Source of the DNA: Adineta ricciae
Lineage: Eukaryota; Rotifera; Eurotatoria; Adinetida; Adinetidae
Direction of reading: 5' to 3'
Assembly: GCA_905250025.1 (NCBI GenBank)
Contig: CAJNOJ010000369.1
Location: 1 to 64,000 of the forward strand
DNA: 64,000 nt
A program made the translations under genes and the position numbers. Under the pieces are notes generated by a model. It was not told the DNA's origin, searched no databases, and saw only the letters and a program-made list of their open reading frames with translations. Each line of letters begins with the position of its first letter. Position 1 is the stretch's first letter. Below, one piece after another: positions 57,640-64,000 of this stretch.

Positions 57640-58398
57640 ATGACTTTGATGACGAATACAAGTCAAGAAAAGATCGTCAATTACGGCAGCATGCAACATT
57701 CAGTAGCTGTCGAACATGCTCAACGTAAAAGTTCAATCAAATTTTTGATTGCTTTACAAATTTTGACAACGGTTCTTACTTTGATATTAGTTGGTACATT
57801 GTATAGTATGACCTACAAGCATAATCGTGTAGAAAAACACCAACCATATACCAATATTGCTCCGACACAATCGAATCGAAATGGCAGCATTTCAGTTCTC
57901 TATGTACTCGATCCAATTGGTCATTCATTCTGTTTTCGTGATGGACTCTATGGTGAATCAATAACAGATTGGACTGTTTACAATCGATGCAGTGATCTTG
58001 ATTTCAACGCCTACTATAAAGGCAATTTTACTGTTGGTGTTGAAGGTGGCCGAGTTGGAACAATCATTGACCTTGGCACAGCCACCGAACTTAGAACCAA
58101 ATACAAATATGAAGAAACTGTTGGAGATGGTCAAGGATACGCATCGATTCATCGGCAAAACAAAACTTTACTTATTCTTAAGGATTATCGAAATCGCACT
58201 TATCAAGTAATGGACGAATCATTTGAATTATTCCAAGAAGGAAAAGTATTATCGACTGTTGCTGTCAAACAAGGACATATCTATGCTCTTCGAATTAGTG
58301 ACAGATATGAATCAACATTCGAACGTATCGTCAAAATGTTGGTCATCGCTTATGAACCAAATGTATCAGTCACAATTCGTTGGGAAGTTTTATTTTGA
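57640..58398 (+). CDS. type II single-pass membrane protein, block B' copy, 252 aa
   Basis: One codon shorter than the gene at 35395 (KHNRVEKHQ for KHPTREEKHQ region) and otherwise collinear. The membrane helix, the two ectodomain cysteines and the C-terminus VTIRWEVLF are conserved. Many substitutions between the two copies are silent or conservative, which suggests the protein is under selection. Function unknown. Confidence 0.75.
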   Translation: MTLMTNTSQEKIVNYGSMQHSVAVEHAQRKSSIKFLIALQILTTVLTLILVGTLYSMTYKHNRVEKHQPYTNIAPTQSNRNGSISVLYVLDPIGHSFCFRDGLYGESITDWTVYNRCSDLDFNAYYKGNFTVGVEGGRVGTIIDLGTATELRTKYKYEETVGDGQGYASIHRQNKTLLILKDYRNRTYQVMDESFELFQEGKVLSTVAVKQGHIYALRISDRYESTFERIVKMLVIAYEPNVSVTIRWEVLF

Positions 58399-58722
58399 TT
58401 CTATTTATGATTCACATTCCTAAACATTCATTTTCAAGTAATTTTTGATTCTAATCAATAAATCTATCCAATTATCTTTTCATGTAAACGATAAATTTAA
58501 TTAAAACGTCTATGAGCATTTTTTTCTAACGTGTTGAACGTAAATAGATTTTTATTAATTTCATGAAAAAAATCTGGGAGGAATGAATAGCGTTCATGAA
58601 AAAGATAGAGCAGTTTTAATTGAGTTTTGTCAATGCAACTGATTCATCGTGATTGGATGATTCGTGAACATCAACTAAATCTAAATAAGCAAGAGAAATT
58701 TCGAGATAAAAATTTCATTCAA

Positions 58723-59515
58723 TCAAAGAAACAAACGTTGTTGACGTGGTCGAGCCGCGGTTTTCGTGAACCATGGAATTGAAATTTGTTGTTTGCATCG
58801 TGAATGCTCAACATCACAGGTGTATCCATGTGGACAGCAATGAAGATGATCGCTACAGCAGACAGCATCCTCTAGAACATACAGTACATTATATGAGATG
58901 ATCTTGTAGAGCTCGAGTTCAGTTACCTAATGGACAGCATCCATAGTCACCGGATTGTAATTGACAGCATGTTGAACCATCTGGGCATGATGATGAACCT
59001 AAATCGAACAAAATGGAATTCGAATTGCTGCGTGTAAAATTCGGTCTTCGTACCGCCTGGGCATGGAACATCATTTACTGGACGATCGAATTTCTTTTTG
59101 CATCGTGAATGTTCGGTATCACATGTGTATCCGTTGGGACAACAATGAAGGTGATCACTGCAGCAGACAGCATCAGCTAAAGAAAACGGCCGCTTTCTTA
59201 GAGAAATAATTACAAAAGACAAACAAAGCATACCAAGTGGACAACATCCATATTGTCCTGATGATAATTGGCAGCATGTATTTCCATCGGGACATGAGCT
59301 TCCACCTAGAGAAAATCATTTATTCATAAACGAACGAACTTCAGTTTGAACAAACCTGGACATGGAACTGAATTGTTAGCTGCTCGTTCCTTTCCTAATA
59401 AAACTAGTGGCTATAAACAAAAACCAATCTATGAATTGATTCGATCTAGATAATATTTCTTTACATTAATTGCACCGGCGCCGACAACTAATAATAAAAA
59501 CACCAACGACCGCAT
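58723..59515 (-). CDS. secreted granulin protein, block B' copy
   Basis: Six exons in the positions seen at 36457-37249, start ATG at 59515-59513 ([11 protein letters not shown]) and stop at 58725-58723. Both granulin modules keep their cysteine pattern ([48 protein letters not shown]). The final exon begins EDAV instead of DDAV. Splice sites are intact, so both copies should be functional. Confidence 0.86.
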
Positions 59516-60102
59516 TTTTCAGTATTCAACAGGACACAGAGATAAAATACACACACGAAACAATGAAACAGTTGTGAGAAAAGCACGAATATATATACAG
59601 AAACTGATAAGACTTTTCATTTGAAGACATATCAGAGGTGTGTTTGATTTAAACACGAGAAGGTTTATCTTTTAAGATAATACTAGCATTGCCGCGTAAC
59701 GATGTCAGAGCAGCAAGAAAGAAAACTAGGCAAGATTTACTTTGTTTCGAGCAAACAAATGACATAATTATCTTATGTCCTTCAGAGACTGTTGACTTTG
59801 TATGTAACTATATAATGCAGTTATTTATAAACAATAAACTAATTTATTGAATGCACGTCCATATTAGATTAAGGATCATTCGGAAAAATCCATGATTGGT
59901 CCTATGTATAGAAATGACAATGTACTGTGGTGTGACTTTGGATATTTCTATACACGTCAGTCTGACACGAACGTCAATGACTCATTTTTTTCCTCCATTA
60001 AAGACGCATTCCTCCTAGAGGTGATCAAGCCAGCCAATAAAAAAGACTAATCGTGTATAGAGTGGTACAATTTGACATAGTAAAGTTTTTTTTACTATTA
60101 GC
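59516..60102. other. divergent intergenic region between granulin and RING genes
   Basis: Counterpart of 37250-37828, including the tatatat motif upstream of the granulin start (59588-59597). Nothing else recognised. Confidence 0.4.
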
Positions 60103-60792
60103 ATGACTGTGTTAATGGATCAGTATGAATATCTAAACGAAGACGCAATCGACGATCAATTCAAATGTGTTATTTGTATCCAACCATTTCGATCTCCGAC
60201 CATACTGCATTGTCAACATATATTTTGTCAAAAATGTATCGAAACGTGGGTGGAAAGTAATAAATCGTGTCCCGTATGTCGTCAATCGGCCGAGATTTCA
60301 GTGATAAAAATCGATGAAACTCTCAACAAACAACTCGATGAATTTCTTGTTCGATGTCTTCGATGTAAAAAGACAAATATTCAACGAAGCCGTTTCGCCA
60401 AACATTATCAGCATTGTTCAAAACGACGACTTCAAACCGTTTCAGATTTATTCAAAACTCGTTGGGATTGCCTGCGAAGCAGCGTTCGATCGAGATGTCG
60501 AAAAAAAACAAATCAAACTTCAAACCTCGACTTCCCTACTCCACAATTACAATTTCATTATTCACGAAGTCCATCACCTATCCAACAAACATATTCACCA
60601 TCACCGAATACGCAGCCTTTATATAGAAATTCCCAACCACGTGGTTTGATACGAAAAGAAATCGGTTTCTATGCTTTTATTGTAATATTGGTTCTATTGC
60701 TCGTGATTATTGAACAATTATCCACTACTTTTTTTCGACGTCTTGCAATAACTTTTGGTATTATATTTTTATTTTATTACATGATGAAATAA
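60103..60792 (+). CDS. RING-finger E3 ubiquitin ligase with C-terminal membrane anchor, 229 aa
   Basis: Single exon. C3HC4 RING at residues 22-59 (CVIC, HCQHIFCQKC, CPVC), then a second Cys/His cluster (CLRCKKTN...HYQHC, ~85-107) similar to the small zinc fingers that follow RINGs in TRAF-like ligases, a Pro/Ser-rich linker, and two hydrophobic helices at the C-terminus (IGFYAFIVILVLLLVII and LAITFGIIFLFYY). The product is expected in an intracellular membrane with the RING in the cytosol, transferring ubiquitin from an E2. The truncated counterpart is at 37829-38235. Confidence 0.88.
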   Translation: MTVLMDQYEYLNEDAIDDQFKCVICIQPFRSPTILHCQHIFCQKCIETWVESNKSCPVCRQSAEISVIKIDETLNKQLDEFLVRCLRCKKTNIQRSRFAKHYQHCSKRRLQTVSDLFKTRWDCLRSSVRSRCRKKTNQTSNLDFPTPQLQFHYSRSPSPIQQTYSPSPNTQPLYRNSQPRGLIRKEIGFYAFIVILVLLLVIIEQLSTTFFRRLAITFGIIFLFYYMMK

Positions 60793-60826
60793 ATATACAT
60801 TTTACAGTATTAGCATCATTACGTGA

Positions 60827-61164
60827 TTAGTGGCATGTTGTCTTCCGTGGAATATCGCAGTTTTTTATTCGATCATTCCATTTGAGTCCAACATTACATT
60901 TTTGATAATAAACTTTTCCGGAATCATCGCATTGAATAAATCCACCACAATCATTGGGATTTTCATAGATGCATTCTTTTGGATCTTTGCATCCTCCGAG
61001 AATATCTTTTTCCGGGCAGACAAAATCCTTTCGACCATGAATTGCATGAAGTAAACTAGAACAAAAGTTCATCAAATGGTTCAAATTAATAGAGAAAAAA
61101 AAACACTTTCTACTGACCTTGTGACAATCACACAAATCATTAGAATAGATCGATACGACGCCAT
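60827..61164 (-). CDS. secreted chitin-binding (peritrophin-A/CBM14) protein, 91 aa
   Basis: Two minus-strand exons, 61164-61118 and 61055-60827, join in phase 2. They encode a signal peptide (MASYRSILMICVIVT...) and one small domain with eight cysteines. Its core follows the peritrophin-A spacing: CIYENPNDCGGFIQC, then YYQKCNVGLKWNDRIKNC and a final Cys three residues before the end (KTTCH). CBM14 domains bind chitin in cuticle, gut lining or trophi-associated matrices. A single-domain protein of this size is common. A TATA box lies at 61220-61227. Confidence 0.82.
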
Positions 61165-61219
61165 CTGATTCGGTTATGTAACTATGAAAGGATTATATCA
61201 TCGATCCATTCGATCCGGG

Positions 61220-61227
61220 TATTTATA
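61220..61227 (-). promoter_or_regulatory. TATA box of the chitin-binding protein gene
   Basis: TATAAATA on the minus strand, about 60 bp before the ATG at 61164. Confidence 0.6.
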
Positions 61228-61231
61228 GTGT

Positions 61232-62838
61232 TCGATTCAGTCTTTGTCTTCTATAACAAATGATCGAGGGTGAGAGAGAGCGATCGATATATATGTTTTC
61301 TTTTTTTCTTTTTGTCAGTGATCGTTCTAGGTCATTATATATCTCGCCTTGTTTGACGAACAAATAAAGAGAATTTATCTTCGAAATGCTGAATTATCCA
61401 AATTCCAGAGATTTCGAAAACAGTAGATTGTCACGATAATAATTACAAATAAATCTCTGTTCCGGAGTTGAAAGGATGGCTCTAGTGGATAAGCAGGTCA
61501 AGCCGAAATAGCTCTACTGCTCTCCTCGATCACGATGAAAACAGTCCTCATTGGCATTCATCTTCACCTAAGTGACATTTCTTTCAATTATCGCATCTTT
61601 TTTCTGATATAAATAGAGAAAAGTGCACTTTGAAGATCGTTTGAAATGTTGTTTTCCTATCTGTCTAACTCTAACAGTGTATAAGTCCATCGATTGAGAT
61701 AATAAACAAAAGGTACAAAAATATAACTAAAAGAAAGTTGTCTTGCTTCTGTAAAGAACATTCTTTGGATTTGGATACGTAATTATGCTTTTACAATAAA
61801 GTCATGCATACTAAGATATTGCCAGCGGTTTCACCAAAAAAAAATGAATGAATTGGACCAGAGATTTAAAACTAATAGCTTGTTTGCGCAATTTTCTTAG
61901 ATTCTCCGTTCTTCTAATGATTGTCGTAGTAATACAAAAGAGTCGCTGAGATCAAAGATAGAACTTTTTATAGAAGGGGTTTACGATGAAAGTACGGACG
62001 GTTTCTAACAGATTCATCAACAGTATATTTGGTCACAACTACAAATGCTATAATGAACCGAAGATGTCTCGAGAATAGATTAATTTTACCTTCCGTTATG
62101 TTCGGAGTTATCTCTGGAACATCAAGTGCTAAAAAAAGATTTACTAACAATAAGATGCTTCAAGAAAAAAAACTGATGCAACAGCAGAGTTTTCGAAATC
62201 AAACAATTATACGATGATGGAAATGAAGAAATCATAAGTTGTTATGATCTAATCGATGATGTTGATGTTTATTGACCAAATCGACGCATTATCAAAAAAT
62301 GACGAACGTGTTCCACATTCACACCCTCAAGAGAATATAAAGCAGCTTTTGGGGTAATAATTCACATGCTCAATGTGAATAGAGCAATACAACAAACAAT
62401 ATTTTGTTGTAGAATTCCAAACGCTTCACTATTACATAAATAAATCGCATGAAATCAACAGACTCGTGCGTATGTGCAAAAAGAAACAGAATACCGAAAC
62501 ACATCTTATCATACAAGTAGGCGTGAATCCTACTCAATACATAACTCGTTCGGTATGTTTCATTTTGTATACTGTACGTGATTGTATGATGAATTCAACG
62601 GCTCACGAATATTCCATTATCTGAAGTTATTCCAGTAGAAACAAATAATACGGAGTGAATCATGATATCTTCTTCATTCTTTTCTGCCATTTGAGAGAAA
62701 TTTATTTTATACAAGTAAAATAATGCTGTTGATTTGTTTACATCACAGATTTTTACATGTAAACATTCAGAACAATTGAATCAGTAACTGATGAGATTTC
62801 CCTCCTACTTCCCGAAATATTTTCTCCCTTTCGTAGCA
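61232..62838. other. long intergenic region, possible exon relic
   Basis: No convincing gene. A plus-strand stretch at about 61940-62260 has a few protein-like pieces (TKESLRSKIELFIEGVYDES, YDDGNEEIISCYDLIDDVDV) separated by stops and could be a decayed gene that I cannot name. Otherwise AT-rich sequence with short homopolymer runs. Confidence 0.35.
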
Positions 62839-62845
62839 TATAAAA
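62839..62845 (+). promoter_or_regulatory. TATA box of the 62873 gene
   Basis: TATAAAA 34 bp before the ATG at 62873. Confidence 0.6.
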
Positions 62846-62872
62846 TGTCAGATTCGTCCATTTGTCCGCACA

Positions 62873-64000
62873 ATGATATTCTCTCTCTCAACAATGAGAA
62901 ACTATTTTCTCATTTCGATACTCATCTGCATAATTAATATAAATCAAGCGAACACCGACGGTAAGATACTGATTTCAGTTCTAAATAAACATATTATATT
63001 CATTCTATTAGAAGCTGATGATCAGCATCATGATTCAAGAATTCGTCGATCATACGATGTAGGAAATATCGATAAACAAATGTTTCGTTCCGTATAATAT
63101 TGTGTTTTCATTCAGGATCCGGAAGATGATCAAGGTTATTTGAACTTCTATATTCGTGACTCGTGTAATGATGAAAGTGAATACGCGAAAAAGCCTATGC
63201 GTTTTCCATACAAACGATTTGATCGTCGCAGATATGGTACGAATTATCCATGTGGTTGAAAACGAAATTGTGATTTCCATATTTAGAATTATCGAGTTCT
63301 TGGATAAAATATTCACCTTATATGCACATTTATGTTGAACGGTTTACCCGACAAACGATGATCTATGGACCAACTGGAGGTAGGATCTTTCCGAAAATGA
63401 AGTTCGTTGGTTGTTATTCTCAATTATAGCTTATTTAATACCTCCATTGGTTAATTTCTATGGAGATCTTATTCCAGTAGCTCGATTGCTAGTATACGGA
63501 TACGCAACTTTACTGAGCAACGGCGTACCGATGTTGCCTTCTTTCGATATTCGATATTTTCTTCGTAATAATCCACGTTCGTATTTCATTTGCACTCTTT
63601 TCGGTAACCTGCAAAAACATATGTTTATCTGATCTAGGTTTTCTTCGCAATATGCCGAGATATGATTATGGAAAACATGCTTTTGATAAAGGAGTCCGCA
63701 CTAAATATCAGTCAGATTTTGATGAAAACTGTCTGGACGATGACGATTCCGAAGAATATGAAAACTATAATTCGCGACCTCGTTATCCAGAGCAGCAATA
63801 CTACAATAGGAATTGTAAGTTGTCTCCGCAATTGAAGACTATCTCTAATTTTCATTCACTTCTCTTCAGTTCTCTTACCTTAAGTTCACACGCAAAATGC
63901 CTTCATTGATAGGAATCTCTTGTTCTTTGTCTAATAGATTATTTATCTCGAAGAAGAACACGAACCAGCACCACAACGATTCATACAACAACCCCATCAC
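62873..64000 (+). CDS. secreted multi-exon protein of unknown function, 3' end outside window
   Basis: Seven exons fit one continuous frame: 62873-62960, 63012-63058, 63116-63236, 63287-63379, 63430-63576, 63638-63814 and 63938 to the edge; introns are about 50-60 bp except the last (123 bp). The product starts with a signal peptide (YFLISILICIININQANT), then an acidic stretch with the basic site RIRRS that could be cleaved by a furin-like protease, a domain with Cys in RDSCNDE, a hydrophobic middle (AYLIPPLVNFYGDLIPVARL) and an acidic/Tyr-rich part (DENCLDDDDSEEYENY), ending in Arg/Thr-rich sequence. For exon 2 the donor at 63059 is preferred because the alternative at 63092 would leave a 24-bp intron. 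Family not recognised. Confidence 0.65.

Noticed and set aside
63059-63115. 24-bp intron at 63092-63115
   Set aside because: A donor at 63059 gives a 57-bp intron in the right phase, matching the usual length in this genome.

Overview
The window is nuclear DNA of a small AT-rich invertebrate, most likely a bdelloid rotifer (Rotaria/Adineta type). The grounds are spliceosomal introns of about 48-65 bp with GT-AG ends, TATA boxes 30-80 bp before start codons, and the gene families present: families of divergent rhodopsin-like receptors with an IDQ motif in place of DRY, an arginine-type ADP-ribosyltransferase fused to zinc ribbons, F-box/LRR-like proteins, an NHL-repeat 7TM receptor relic, granulin, peritrophin-type chitin-binding protein and secreted carboxylesterases. 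The species call is inference; the eukaryotic multi-exon structure is directly visible.

Layout. 1-5.5 kb: D-2-hydroxyacid dehydrogenase (-, 3' end outside the window), a secreted protein, a small unknown protein (-), and a secreted protein whose Thr/Ser linker is built from seven phase-1 micro-exons. 5.5-19.6 kb (block A): two tandem carboxylesterases, a decayed ADP-ribosyltransferase (ART), an intact ART with eight zinc ribbons, receptor GPCR-a, a type II membrane protein, GPCR-b, a GPCR pseudogene and an F-box pseudogene. 20.47-29.07 kb (block A'): a second, collinear but diverged copy of carboxylesterase, ART relic, ART, GPCR-a, type II protein and GPCR-b, cut at both ends by single N bases. 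29.075-38.235 kb (block B): the tail of an F-box gene, a Kv-beta (aldo-keto reductase) relic, GPCR-c, GPCR-d, a second type II protein, granulin (-) and a RING gene, again cut by single Ns. 38.2-49 kb: single-copy sequence with an IRG-like GTPase, an NHL/7TM pseudogene, GPCR-e (-), a GPCR fragment and a ubiquitin-protease-like relic. 49.2-60.8 kb (block B'): the complete version of block B. 60.8-64 kb: a chitin-binding protein (-) and the start of a secreted multi-exon gene.

The paired blocks A/A' and B/B' look like two haplotypes or homeologues placed in one scaffold: the copies break exactly at the N positions. The copies differ in disabling mutations (a stop in ART of A', a stop in GPCR-c of B') and show patchy identity consistent with gene conversion among tandem and allelic copies. 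There is no operon-like functional unit. The intact genes are mostly sensory receptors, secreted or membrane proteins, and two plausible defence or stress proteins (the ART-zinc ribbon protein and the IRG-like GTPase).
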